Origin: Hyalella azteca
Lineage: Eukaryota; Arthropoda; Malacostraca; Amphipoda; Hyalellidae
Length of the DNA stretch: 64,000 bases
Direction of reading: 5' to 3'
NCBI RefSeq assembly: GCF_000764305.2
Contig: NW_025932501.1
Span: forward strand, 62,001-126,000
In this document: positions 37,125-49,164 of the stretch, piece by piece
How the letters are laid out: each line of letters begins with the position of its first letter
Position numbering within the stretch: position 1 is the stretch's first letter
The notes under the pieces: model-generated
What the model saw: only the letters and a program-made list of their open reading frames with translations
Told to the model about the DNA's origin: nothing
Databases searched by the model: none
Made by a program: the position numbers and the translations under genes

Positions 37125-40100
37125 CTTTTAAATCATCAAATAAAACTTCAGTTATTTTAAAACGTCTAATTGAGACGATCCATCTGCCGACTTACATCGC
37201 TTTCTTGAATGAGCCTAGGAGTGTTTTTCTTTGTAAATATAATATCAAATATTTTTATAGCCAAAGTTGTAAGTAATTAACCAAATTGTCTATATTTACT
37301 AAAATCGCTCTACAAACGCGAATACACAATTAAGTCTTGGAGACATTTTATCATTTAATTTGCCTGGCTTAATTGGTAATACGGTTACAGAGATATATAA
37401 AATTTTTCTCTCATCGGTTCTCTCATGTGAAAAAAATTTGCAGGAATCGTAAGCCAATAATTTTTTGATCCTCCGCTGACAGATCTTTTTGTACGTAAAT
37501 TTATTCGAGTAATTCCGTCGTAATATGAAACCTATAAGTCGACCCAAGCCGCAAGCAGCCGTAGAATTACGTCACCATTCCTATCGTGTCGCAGAGGCCA
37601 TTAATTCTTTCCTGTCATAACGGAGATATGTGGCTGGGAATGCCGCAACCGGAATCAACTTTATTATCTTGATCTTTAAATAATTACGCAACAATAAAAA
37701 AGTTAAATCGACCATTCTGTGCACATACGCCGCGACATCTAGTGTAAAAAAAAAGAAAATTCCACCGCAAGAAGGAATGACTTGATTGTGCACGCGGAGT
37801 GGAATTGCTTAAAACGTTTCTTCATTTCTTTGCCACAATCGACATTTAATTCTGGTGCGTATAAATCACCAGCATGGACAAACGAATACGAAACGGCCAA
37901 ACTTTGAAGAAACGCTGGGAACTGTTCATCATACTTGTCCGTATAGTATTTCTACTAGCGTACTAGTCCATGAATATACTGCCTTCAACTGGTGAACTGC
38001 ATTGCCTGGTAGACGCATGAAGTCCATTCTCTGACAACCTCCGTTAACCTCAAAAGAGGAATATCGATGTGCGATGCATTGTCAAAAGCTAGTCGATTAT
38101 TTTAATAAGTAGGTTTGATTCGCGTGAAATTGACATGCTGAGCTTGGAGCTCATTCTTTAGCGGACTTTCTAAGGCCTGGCTTAAAGCTTACGCAGGACA
38201 AGACAGGCGAGTTATGCCATTCCTGGAGTGTCAAGCAAATTAGCATTCCCAGCCTATCGTCAGCCGAGGCTCGCGGCTTGGGTGGCGTTTCTGGTCCACA
38301 CGGAGAATTTTAGTGACGTCCATTTCGAGCGGACTCTGCTACATGCAAAAATATGTACATTCACTTTTATTCAACTTGAGATAAAACAAAGCATTCATTC
38401 TCTCGGCAAAAGTAAGCTTCGAATTTTGGGAATGGCGCACCTGCTATGCCGAAAAAAAACGTTTGTGATTATTTTAGTGCCCCTTGTAGGGATTATTTTA
38501 CAACAGCTGTGCGCGTCGCAACGCAATCAAATGCCGTTATCCTTATCACATTAAATTGGTCAAAATCACCACTCTTAATTTTTGTACTTCATTTATCGGG
38601 CTGAATGTTGATTCGTCCACATTCTATCGCATCTCATTTAATAACTTAGCGGGATTTTTCTGCAACACATCCGTTTTCGGACGCAGCTCAGCTTACAAGC
38701 ACGACAAGCTCGAATTCCTGGCAATTGGCCCGGCTTATTATCAGAGGAGCGATGAACCATATAAAATTTTCAGATGGATTTTCGGCGGATATATATGGCC
38801 AGCAGGCGGCCGGCTATAATTTTCTATGGACTTGAGAAAGCGGTTGTCGCTCCCCGCAACGGCTCATGAGGGAACCTGATAAGTCCTCAGATTTGATCAC
38901 TGCGATGTTGCCCTTCAAGAAGCTGGGTCGCCGTACCGCTAGGCAGGCTCAGGCAGGTGCATTATTGCAAGCCACTTAAGATGTTTGGGCGAGGCAACGC
39001 TGCAGTTTTTCTGGACATAAATCACCGAGATAGTTTGTTCCTTCCTTATTCAGCCGTGTGCCCAATTTCTTTTAATGAATTCAATTCAGTTACTATGCGA
39101 TCTAACAATATTAAATCAATTGATTTCGGACAAACATTGTCATTTTTAGTATCGTAGATTTGCTTTGAAAGTTGCTTTAGTATCGACGACCTCGTCTATG
39201 ATTCACGTCTTACTCAAAACAAATCGACTTAAACGCAAGGTAGCGTCTTGGGCTGAAGAAGAGAGCTTCACTTTTTGTCTTCAACATTTTGTCAGGAAGG
39301 ATTAAAAAACTTCCCGAGTTACGACACGATCAACATAAGCTAGTTGCTCCCCAACGCCTATATTAATTTTCATTGATTGCTTATCACTAGTTTTGCATGA
39401 ACTTATGCCAAGCAATTAACAAGGAATTATCTAAGGAGTGAGCGTTATCTTACAGACGATCACGGCGGCAGACACGGCCACTCAGAGGTCACGATCTGAA
39501 TGCTGTCCCTTGCAGATTTTTTTTTACCCTTCCGCTGGAATTTGCGCTACCCTATCGGGGTACTTCACTCCTGTAATTGTTGTTCTTATATTGATCGTAA
39601 AATTAGGATCCGAATAGAAGTGTCGTTAATGTTTTAATTCTGCCTTGTCTTACTTTTTTAGGGACGTTCGATTGTAAATGTGTACGCTTTACATGCTCAT
39701 ACCCACATGTGAGATAATAATTTATACGCGTTCGGTTCAACGAATCAGTTGCAACGGAATGAATTTTTCACTGTAACTCGTCACAAGCAGCCTTAATTAC
39801 CTGTGTAAGTAAAAACATAAAGTCAGCTCCATTAAGACATACATTTATGATTCAACCCCAGTAAAATAAATACCATTAACTCCCAGGAAATGATATATAT
39901 GAATAATTTCCTTGCGAATTTTATTGGTTTACAATAACGGACTACATGCAGCAGTAACAGCACATCTCTGAGATCCACGCTGTCGGTGAATAAAGTTCAC
40001 CCCTTAACAATTAAATATGACTTATCGCTGAATTATTTACAGCTGTCAGTTTGATGCCCAAGCACGATTATTATGCGGGCATCTGAGCATGTGCAAAATA

Positions 40101-40390
40101 ATTAAAACGTATTATCAAAAAATTACCGATACATTTTCTAGTTAAAATTTAACAGTGTCACAATAAATGCAATCATTTTGGCGTTCACTCTGAAAAGTTA
40201 TATTGCACTCACTTCTCTCTATAAATAGGTTTAGTTCACGGCTAATGGATCAAAATGCCTGGTTTGTCCATCAGTCTTGAACCAAGTTAAAAATCCATAA
40301 GTCACTAGGGTCTATCGATTCCTGGATGATTCTGTCGTTTCCAAGACCATACACCGAGTGAAAGATGGTTTAATAGCTTCCAATATTGCC
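37125..40390. other. No recognisable gene
   Basis: Frames such as 38228-38554 and 38556-38819 (both plus, adjacent) are open but show no family motif. A block of mixed composition at 38820-38960 is somewhat GC-richer. No repeat or RNA gene recognised. Confidence 0.45.
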
Positions 40391-40427
40391 GTCTGCCGAG
40401 TGGACAATTAGTGGCATCACATTCACT

Positions 40428-40770
40428 TGAATGTCATTGGAGAGTCTGCCCTTAGTGGCACCGCTCACTGATTCGCCAATGTAGATTCAGTATCATGCCA
40501 GATCATCGCCTGAGTGTCGTCAGTGGTTCTGGCATTAGTTCCAACGCTCACTGAGTCGTCGCTTATGACTCAGTCTCATGCGAGATTATCACTTGAGTGT
40601 CGTCAGTGGTTCTGGCATTAGTTCCAACGCTCACTGAGTCGCCGCTTTAGACTCAGTCTCATGCGAGATTATCACTTGAGTGTCGTCAGTGGTTCTGCCA
40701 TTAGTGGCACCGCTCACTGAGTTGCCGCTTTTGACTCAGTCTCATGCGGGATTATCACTTGAGTGTCGTC
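40428..40770. repeat. 83-bp tandem repeat, four copies
   Basis: Units begin TGARTGTCRTYRG at 40428, 40511, 40594 and 40677, with a further start at 40760 that quickly loses similarity. Period is exactly 83 bp. The middle two units are almost identical and the outer ones diverged. In the second and third units ACTGAGTC and GACTCAGT flank a 9-nt loop, a perfect 8-bp hairpin; the outer two keep ACTGA/TCAGT. A partial unit lies at about 40391-40427, and an isolated CCATTAGTGGC matching the array is found near 40971, suggesting a formerly longer array. Confidence 0.92.
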
Positions 40771-43515
40771 TGAGGTTCACTTATCAGGATGATCTGCCTC
40801 AGCAGTAGCTCGGTCGTGATTCGTCTCGGCTGCCGAGCTGCGTTCAAACATCCACGCAATGTCGACCTGAAGAAAATCCGCTACGTTTCATCGCTGTCGA
40901 CACAATCGTGAGAGAAGCTGACCTCTCAGCGCCGTATAATGATCGTCTTGACAAGAGGACCGTTTTCAGCCATTAGTGGCCGCTGACTAACAAAATATAA
41001 TCAGTTAAAAATATGTTTGTTTTGTTTACTCAGATGATATTTTCCTTGTTAATGTTATCGTCCAACGGACATATAAATCCAGGTTTTCATGAAGCCGAAT
41101 AATTTCCAATGGTATGTTTCACGTTAAATTTACCAGAAATATGACTATCTATGTGCATTCCGAATACAAATTAACGATCAAATGTGGTTGAATTTACGTG
41201 GTTAGTTGAGTTGTGCCATATTAGTTTTGCGCGACACGGCAGGAATCAGTGAATTGAGAAGTACAGCTCGTCTTATGAATGTTCTTTACTACAGCTAAAT
41301 TAGCAACGTTGTTCTAGGTATCAATTACGCAGGTGCTTTTGAGCCTCCTCCGCAAAAAATCATATAAACAATTTTTTCTATGACGATAAAGTAACGCTTG
41401 AAATGCTTGGCAAAACATCTTATAGTAACTGCATTCATAATTTAAGTTACTCCATTTAATATCTCTGACGAGCTATGAGTGTAACACTTCTTAGCGTTGC
41501 CATATGTTGCTAATAGGCAATTGAAAAATTAAACATGTTAACGCTCCTCCGCTATTACACCGAAACATGCATGGCGGCTCAGCGGTGATTTTTCACCAAT
41601 GATCACGATCCTAATGTGAGCTTAAGCATTATAAAAGCTTCGAATGTTAAGGCATCATAGTAATTACATTGTACAGATAGCTCACCATTTCACGATAACC
41701 TGTATTTGTGGGAGAGACAGTACATAACAACCTACCGGTCGAAATCTCCGGAATGCCTTAATACCAGTCCCGACATTCTAGTTCAGTATTAGTTGCTCCA
41801 AGCAGGACATGGTATGAATTTATATGAAGCCAATACATCTTTTGAAAGAGGAGTCATAATTAAGTAGCCGCACCCTGCTTGCGAACAAAGTCCTTCAAAC
41901 TTCATACCTACTATAAATACCGCACAACTTCAGGCGTTCAATCGTTGGCCAAAGATTGGCCGGCGCAGATATCCCTGAAATGTTCTTATTGTTCCTTGGA
42001 CGGAGGCTCGGGTATGAAGAAGGAGGGCGATATATGGAGTGGTCTGCTGTGTCTCGTAACCCACACCCATACTAGACTCTTGATCAATTTGCGACTGGGA
42101 AACTATAAATGATGACCTGGCCACTACAGATCAACCGGTCTATAACATGGCTGCGAGGAGATTGCCTGGCAAAGCTCCTCTCACGACTTCCTCGTAAAAA
42201 TGAGTTATTATCTGAACAGGCCACTACCGACCGGCCATCGCCTAAACTGAGAAGATCGAGCAACTTTTATGCTTGTAAAGAAAGAATCACGGAAAGTAAA
42301 TTGGACATGCTATTAAATTTCGGAAACTTTTTGATTAGTACTTTCGTATTACTTCTGCAGAAGGACGCTTATTGTGAACTGAAATTATTATGATCTAGCT
42401 CACTGAAGCTTAGCTCAGGTTGAAGTGCAGTTCAGGTATCACGCTTAAATGGGCACAGCTGGTCTCCCGCATGCCGGTGCAGAAAGTTGTCAAACTATAT
42501 AATTTCTATCGATTCACCGATAGCAAATAGGGCTATTTTTTCGACAATTTCATGCCCACGCTAAACACATGTTGTTGCTTTCAGATTTTAGAACAATTTG
42601 TTTTTGACACTTCGCTTTCAACCTGTGTTGAAAAATACGAATGCCTATTTTGCATGAGGCTGAAGCTAACTTAAGGATGGGAGGAATTTCTATGTTCTAT
42701 GAACAAAGTCCTGAGTTGTTTTATTTTTGCTGCGTTCATCACTTAAAATAGTCACATTATTGATCAAGTACCATTATTCTCATATTAGAAGAAATTTTCA
42801 TTTGTCTTCACAAAACACTGGAACTTCATACATGTACCGATTTTTCTACAACACGAACAAAAATTAGAGCAACGATCACACGAACAGAATATAAATAAAA
42901 TTCAAGGCACTAATTATGAGTGCAATCACCTGAATGGCGAATGGCTATTTGAAATTGTGATTGAGCAACTAACATCATTACGCAGACGTAGCAGACGCAA
43001 ATAATTTTCTATGGCATGTAATTTATTTTTAGATCGTATTTAAGATGCAATCAGTGCAGGGCAATTTTCATCACGTTAAACAATTGCTACATCTTGTACA
43101 CACAATGTATCTGTATCAATTCTTGTCTGGCCAAATAACAACATTCGCGAGGCGGCCCAACATTTTTTTAGATATATCATCAAGAAGTTCAATCGGGCTA
43201 ATCAATCAAGGATCTGTTTCATTGTTTCGAATCAATTATTCAAGAGCTCGAATGGAAGCGTAGTCAAGTTTTTTGCAGGAGCATCAACTCGATAGCGCAG
43301 GTCGTTTTGCATGCAAGATTACACACCGGGACTCCATTCATCTCTGTTATACAGAAACTGATCCGCAGACCGACCACCAGCTACACTAGGATCCCATGTC
43401 AGCGATAGCTAGGATCCCCTCCTCCAGCTCCTCGCTAATCTTATGCTGCAGGTTTTCTTATCTTCGCTCCTTGTTAATTCTTTAATATGTAAATTCCTGT
43501 GGTAGCGGTAGCATG
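40771..43515. other. No recognisable gene
   Basis: AT-rich sequence with frames no longer than about 94 codons and no motifs. A CTAGGATCCC doublet occurs at about 43387-43417. Nothing else stands out. Confidence 0.5.
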
Positions 43516-43521
43516 GAAATT

Positions 43522-43623
43522 GCGGTTTATGTTCTAATGTTCCTGTGATAATTTCATGGTAAAGAACAATTCAACGTGCAGTTCATGTTTTAATGTCCTT
43601 AAGGTAATTTCACTGTAAAGAAC
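43522..43623. repeat. 56-bp tandem duplication
   Basis: Two copies share TTYATGTTYTAATGT and TAATTTCAYKGTAAAGAAC, spanning about 43522-43567 and 43577-43623, with roughly 20 percent divergence by eye. Confidence 0.65.
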
Positions 43624-44099
43624 CCCGTGTAGACTGATCTGCGAAAATTACACATTTTTGTGATTGTGTAAGTAGTCACGGTTACATGAAGAGCGTGAAA
43701 ATTTCTCTGCTGTATTTTATTTGTGTTCCTCCATATAAATTTTTTAGCTTTTGTTCTTTCGTATCTAACATTTACTGCTTAATATGGTAATCAATACACA
43801 GTTTTCCTGCATCTAATCTAAACTATGCATATTTTATAACTGCATGACTGTGTAAAAGGTGATCAATGTTCATCATAACAAAGGCTAACGACCGTATTTG
43901 CAACAGAAAATTTGAAGTTCCAGAAAGACAGAGAAATTTGGTCAAAAAATCTATGTGAGAGAAAAACAAATAATATTAACTAATTACGCTTACCATGTGA
44001 ACCATTAACAATATACAAAGTTTTGAATTTCAGCGAGGATTGTCGCAAACAGAATGCTGAATGAATTCGAATGCTTGTACAGATCAAAGTATCAAATTA

Positions 44100-44426
44100 G
44101 ATACTTCTTTATTTACACTGTTAGTTAAAGCTTAATTTAGGTTTCTGAAGGTATATTATTCAATTTTTCATCGATTCCTGCAACTTTCTTTACTAGATTT
44201 ACCTTCATTTAATGTAAAAACAGATACTTGCTCATTTACACGGTTATTTAAAAGCTTAATTTAGGTTTCTGAAGGTATATAATTCAATTTTTCAGTGATT
44301 CCTGCAAATTTCTTTACTAGATTTACCTTCATTTAATGTAAAAACAGATACTTGCTCATTTACACTGTTATTTAAAGGCTTTTTTTAGGTTTCTGAAGGT
44401 ATATTATTCAATTTTTCATTGATTCC
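44100..44426. repeat. 123/124-bp tandem repeat, 2.7 copies
   Basis: Units begin GATACTTSYTYATTTACAC at 44100, 44223 and 44347. They share long blocks including TTTAGGTTTCTGAAGGTATA and CTAGATTTACCTTCATTTAA. The third copy is cut after TTGATTCC at 44426. Copies are about 90-95 percent alike. No coding signal. Confidence 0.92.
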
Positions 44427-44522
44427 AAGTCATATTGACGGTGTAATCGTTATGCTTCCACTAATCGTCGTCAACAGCAAGGAAGCGCACATGCACGTAC
44501 AGGCGGAAGATGCAGTGAACAT

Positions 44523-44570
44523 GTGAAGATGCAAGAGCCAGTGAAGATCCTCAGTGAAGATGCAAGAGCC
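44523..44570. repeat. 31-bp tandem duplication
   Basis: GTGAAGATGCAAGAGCC is repeated exactly at 44523-44539 and 44554-44570, with a further partial GTGAAGATCC between them. Confidence 0.85.
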
Positions 44571-44598
44571 TTGACAACAAAAACATTTGCTGCAGAAA

Positions 44599-44702
44599 AG
44601 GTGATCTATTCGTCTTCACTATAGGTGAGCACGGGCACTAAGGTGATCTGTTCGTGTTCACTATAGGTGAGCACGGTCACCATAGGTAATTTTTTCGTGT
44701 TT
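44599..44702. repeat. 42-bp tandem repeat, about 2.5 copies
   Basis: AGGTGATCTRTTCGTSTTCA followed by CTATAGGTGAGCACGG starts at 44599 and 44641. A decayed third copy (ATAGGTAATTTTTTCGTGTT) follows at about 44682. GGTGAGCACGG...CAC gives a local inverted flavour within each unit. Confidence 0.85.
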
Positions 44703-46255
44703 AATATTTCAATTTTGCAGTATATAATCGAGCACATGGATCTAATGCTCTAGTTTTTCCACGAAATGAATACCCTAAAACAAACAGCGAGAAGAAGTGC
44801 ATTAAACAATATCAATGCGCAGTTTCTGTCGCAAGGACCTCATGCGGCTATTAAACCTTCGTCGTGTAATATCTTCGCCTAACTTTCCGTTGAAGAACAT
44901 TTTGCCAAGTACAACAAAGTTGAGGTTTGGAATAGAAAGGCTCCCGTAACCCTGCGGGGAGTTTGTCCATAAAGTCAGTCTCGCTGTTAATAAAATCATT
45001 ACGACTCACTCACCCCCAGACCCACGAATTTTATCCACCGTCAGCCTCGAGCGGCAGAATTTTAAACTTTGACTCTGCTCCAGTATTCGCTTCTTCATAT
45101 CCCACGTAAATTTTCTCGAGAAAAATGTACGACCTGAAATCTGCGATGCAGTGAAAAAAGTCCGTTGGTTTAGGGATCGTTTTATTTCAGGTTTAGAAGT
45201 ATGCATTGTGTTTAAATTGATAAAGGAACATAGAATTTTGTCGTTATCTTAACAGATATCAGAATAAGAAAATCTAGACGAATTTGTTTAGTTTTTAAGA
45301 GAAACTACTATTTCTTGTCGTAATTGAATTGGTGTTTTTCGAAAGATGGGCGTTGTTCTAGTGTGTGTTCGTCGTTTCATCGGTTTTTACTTGTTATATT
45401 TCCGTCCATCAGGATCAAGAGGGACATCAACAAGTGCCAGAATTCAACCTTCGCATGATAATTTTAAGTTGTTCTTATAATATAGTGCCTTAACCGTTCA
45501 TTAATAATAATAGCACAACCAAAGCACAGAACACGGATTGTTTTACTCGGTGATCTCGTCATTAATTATTCTCATGAAAAAATCTCGAGTTAGCTCGAAT
45601 TGAGATTATTAGAGCGTTTATTCCCCCCGAATCCGTCAGTGAACAAAAGTCTAATTGAATAGAGCTTTGGCTAAGAAAATTTTGAATTTTTTTCACTTGC
45701 ACAGGATTATGTGTTAGGAGCGAAAACTTCGACCAGTTCTGCTGCCATTCTTCCTCGCTGGCAAGTCACGCGTGACGCAGAAAAATTCATCGCACGTAAA
45801 ATGGGAGAAATCGAGCCAGCGTCATCAGATCTCTTATTCTCATGGGCCGCTGATATCGCGGGCAAGCTTTATCAGGTAATCTTTAGCGTGTATTAGACGG
45901 CGGGGCTTGGCCCTTATAGCGATGACGACAGGTTGCTGTTGCCCTGGCCGTGATTTAGCAGCCATTAATGACAGAACTCGGGGGAGTTTTTGAGAATTCC
46001 TCACTGAATTCTCTTGTTCCGGATATCTTACTTGGATCTTCACTGCCTACCATCGCTCATTTAGTGGCCATCGATAATGCGTCAATCATTTCGTATTCAT
46101 GGCATTTGCTTCTGAATACCCAAAAATACAGGTTAGGGATCCGAAATAGCTTTCTGCTTCGTAATTGTTGTAGTCGTTGCAATAATTTCGAACTGAAGAC
46201 CGACTTTGTTTGATTACAATAATTAATGCGTGTACGTCTGCTTCGCCGCGGCGAT
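44703..46255. other. No recognisable gene
   Basis: Frames on the minus strand at 44802-44999 and 45006-45206 are next to each other in the same direction and rich in basic residues, but no domain is recognisable. The remainder is AT-rich DNA without repeats. Confidence 0.45.
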
Positions 46256-46260
46256 TTATA

Positions 46261-46316
46261 GGACGGTTAGAACGATGTAGTAATAGTAACGATGTAGGAC
46301 AGTTAGAACGATGTCG
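46261..46316. repeat. 36-bp tandem duplication
   Basis: GGACRGTTAGAACGATGT occurs at 46261 and 46297. An extra AACGATGTA lies between them, so part of the unit is itself repeated. Confidence 0.75.
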
Positions 46317-46739
46317 TTCAACAGAAGGTTGTTCCATGAGGTACTGTCGTGAATATGTGATGCATTAAATTCTTTGTCTCGTGAGAACTTTTGTACATAA
46401 TACATAAAAGTTTCGTAGGAGAGAATTCCTACAAAGAATCATTTGTGCCCAGTATTTATTTGTCATTGAGCTGAGATTAATAAGCTGACATCAAACTGCC
46501 CCTTATGCCGTTAATTGATTGCCTTGAAGTGTTTTGACAACCGAAGTTCCTTCTTCAAATGCATCACGAAACCTGCGTTGGTCGTAACTTTCTTCATTGT
46601 AATAAACTCTTCCCTGGATCTTGCAGGACGCTGTTTCTCCACTTATCTGTGCGATAAAAATCAATGTTGGAACTTAAATTTTCCCGGCCTGCAATATCTC
46701 GGACCAGGGTTGCCTTGTAGCTCGTGTCAAACACTCGGT

Positions 46740-46960
46740 GTTTGCCGTAATTCAGAGAAGCTCGATGAGGCGCATCGTCGCGTGCTGCTCCTCACGCGCA
46801 GAACCTCACGAAGATGTCGTGTGCAGGGCGCCCGCGGGCACGCGTGACCACTCGAGTGGGGTTGAACCCGCGACCGAGACTCCAGTAGCGCAGTTAAAGC
46901 AGGGTTGAACCCGCGACCAAGTCTCCAGTAGCGCCGTAACACAGCTCCCTTACGCACGAC
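46740..46960 (-). other. CpG-rich block with tandem tRNA T-arm/B-box-like motifs
   Basis: About 26 CpG dinucleotides occur in 220 bp. Within it, two 43-bp units (46859-46901 and 46902-46944) on the minus strand read GCGCTACTGGAG, then GGTCGCGGGTTCAACCC. The second part closely resembles the variable loop and T-arm of a tRNA, and GGTTCAACC resembles a pol III B box (consensus GGTTCRANYCC). I find no convincing A box or cloverleaf upstream, so it is not a tRNA gene. It could be a partial, internally duplicated tRNA-derived SINE. A minus-strand frame (46727-46990) is open across it because of the high GC content. Confidence 0.45.
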
Positions 46961-46964
46961 CTGC

Positions 46965-48700
46965 AGCTTAGAATCGAAGCCTTGGCTCACGTCTTACGAG
47001 CTTCCAATGATCTCACTAATTGGCTCATGATGAAATGCTGCAAGTGAGGCATGCGATACGAGGCATTATTTCACGAGGTCGGCACGAGAGTGTAAGCGTT
47101 TAATGCGCCTCTTGACTTAAGGCAGCAAAATCGTGATCGACTCGGCACACGCCTAGGAATCGTTGCCTTTGCGTCTGCTTTGAAATTTAGCAATGGCTGA
47201 CTATAAAAGTTACTCATTGATGCCACATTTACCGCACTCAAAATATTATTAGAGCTCAGCTTTACAACCGAGCCACGGATTCCGTTGACATTCCCTAGCA
47301 TGAACGTATTTGCGGATTTAGCGCTAGTTTAAGGATGATAATTGTAATAATATCCCATTATTTGGCGATATTATCTAAAAATTCCAACTTAAGCAGAACG
47401 AAGAAGCTTAATTCGAACAAAGCAGAATTGAAACACGGGGCAAGAATTGATTGTGTGAGTAATTCATTGCTTCTGATAGTTATATGCAGCGGCAAGTTTA
47501 GAACACTGCAACACGCAACCTTGTTGCTTAAAATCGGGCTAATAAAAGTTTTCTAATTCTATTTCCATCTAACTAAACAGATTTACTATGCAAGAATGTT
47601 TCTGAAATGCATGAATGAATGCATGTACATTAGTGCTAAACATACGGTTCGCAACACAATACCATACATCTATTTTCATAAATTTGTCATTTTAGGAAAA
47701 ATATGTAAATTGTGATTAGTTATACACAATTTATCTTCAGAAAACTTATAAATTTGGAAGATATATTTTTTAGCTTAATTTCATGTTTGGGAGCATTTAC
47801 TTTTCTGTATGATGTACACAGGCACCGATAAATACTGTAATCGAGAACTGAATTACATCATTCTGTTCCTGTAAACTGTTCTGTTCTATATGATTCTAAA
47901 GGACCTAAGCGTGTAGGTGTGTTCTATGCTTACAATACAATAATAATACAATATTGTATTACAATATTTAAATGATATTGTGGTCTTTTAATAAGCGCTT
48001 TATAGTAAATTATGTCAACAGAATTATAGGTGTAATAAAACAACCAACACCTGCTTCCTATGACTTTGAGAGATAATGTTTTTGCGTGATGTTTGAAAAT
48101 TTAAGATGTTTGATGATGGATTGTAGGGCATTATTTTTTGTTACAAGAAATAGAAATAAAATCTGCTCTCTTTAACTGCTCTTATTTAGGAAGATAAATA
48201 ATTCTTTTTAAAATAAATATAGGTTTAAGTAATTAAGAAGCGTGTGGTGAGAACATTGGAATATCCAGCAGTCGATTTCTGAAGATTTTTGTATGCAAGA
48301 AATAGTGAAAGAAACTTTGATCAAACAAACATGTTTATTTCGAGTTCATCAAGAGTCGACTGTACGACCTGAGGATCTTATACAAAGCTCAGTCTGGGAT
48401 GCTCTAATTATGAAACTTAATTATAATATTAGCCTCAATAGGATTAACATATTTTAAATTGTAAATTCAACTCGTATTACACCAAAATTTGAAATAAACT
48501 GGTGTAAAAAAGCATAATTTAGGAGGTATCTTACCTAGAATCAAGGGGGAAGATTTTATGAGCATTTCTCACGCGGACTACATATAAGATGAGTTTTCTT
48601 ACTACAGCAACACAACGCGCAGAACACTCCAGATTGATTTCTCATCAAATACAAATTTTCCTATGGCTATTGTGTGGAATAGTGGGTTAATTTAACGTGG
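46965..48700. other. No recognisable gene
   Basis: AT-rich DNA. A 16-bp perfect palindrome AATACAATATTGTATT at 47945-47960 is the only local structure noted. It is too short and AT-rich to interpret. Confidence 0.5.
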
Positions 48701-48704
48701 AATA

Positions 48705-49157
48705 TCAGTTTTTACAAATTTGGTCTTTGCAAACTTCGTGAAAATGGACAGAAATGCCCAAAAATCTAAGGAAAGATACAAAGGCGTTTCGAGGAAAAGT
48801 TGCGACCATATACATGTTTGAGTAACGACTGAGAACTGAGCGAACAGCATTGCATAGCCTCCCTTTATTGAGTCCAACTCTAAAATCTTCGGAACATTCC
48901 TTGTCCCATGAAGAGTGAGTGAGCGTCAGGCCTGCAAGACGACGGAGATTTGGCATCTCTTGGTCTCGAGCTAGACTCACAACCCTAGACAAATGGCTTA
49001 AGATTATACGCTTCTTACCGAACTGACCACGCCAGATTATACACTCTCTTCGCACTCTAAATCCATTCTCGAGCTGCCGCTCCAACCGTGCATGCAACAG
49101 CCAGCGCGATCGCTCGAGCTTCCTCGCCGCTTGTCGCTTTAAGTTCCATTTTAGCAC
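48705..49157 (-). CDS. Unrecognised 150-codon open frame
   Basis: This is the longest frame in the window that is not caused by a repeat array. The first 45 residues are rich in Arg, Lys and Leu (KWNLKRQAARKLERSRWLLH and similar), suggesting an amphipathic basic helix. The C-terminal third is hydrophobic and aromatic. There is no signal peptide, zinc-binding pattern or transposase signature that I can see. The 5' half lies in DNA of about 53 percent GC by hand count (48901-49140), above the local average, which by itself lowers stop frequency. By a rough stop-frequency estimate, a chance frame this long is not surprising in 64 kb. It may be an exon, a decayed mobile-element frame or random. 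Confidence 0.15.
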   Translation of the reverse strand: MLKWNLKRQAARKLERSRWLLHARLERQLENGFRVRRECIIWRGQFGKKRIILSHLSRVVSLARDQEMPNLRRLAGLTLTHSSWDKECSEDFRVGLNKGRLCNAVRSVLSRYSNMYMVATFPRNAFVSFLRFLGISVHFHEVCKDQICKN

Positions 49158-49164
49158 CGGTCAT

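Noticed and set aside
38228..38819. Two adjacent plus-strand frames as a possible two-exon gene
   Set aside because: No consensus donor/acceptor pair joins them, they are separated by a stop only, and neither translation resembles a known protein.
40428..40770. CRISPR-like array
   Set aside because: The whole 83-bp unit is repeated, with no unique spacers, and the window is eukaryotic in character. It is a tandem satellite-type repeat.
47945..47960. Perfect 16-bp palindrome AATACAATATTGTATT
   Set aside because: It is AT-only apart from one C/G pair and lies in AT-rich DNA, so a chance or slippage origin is likely.
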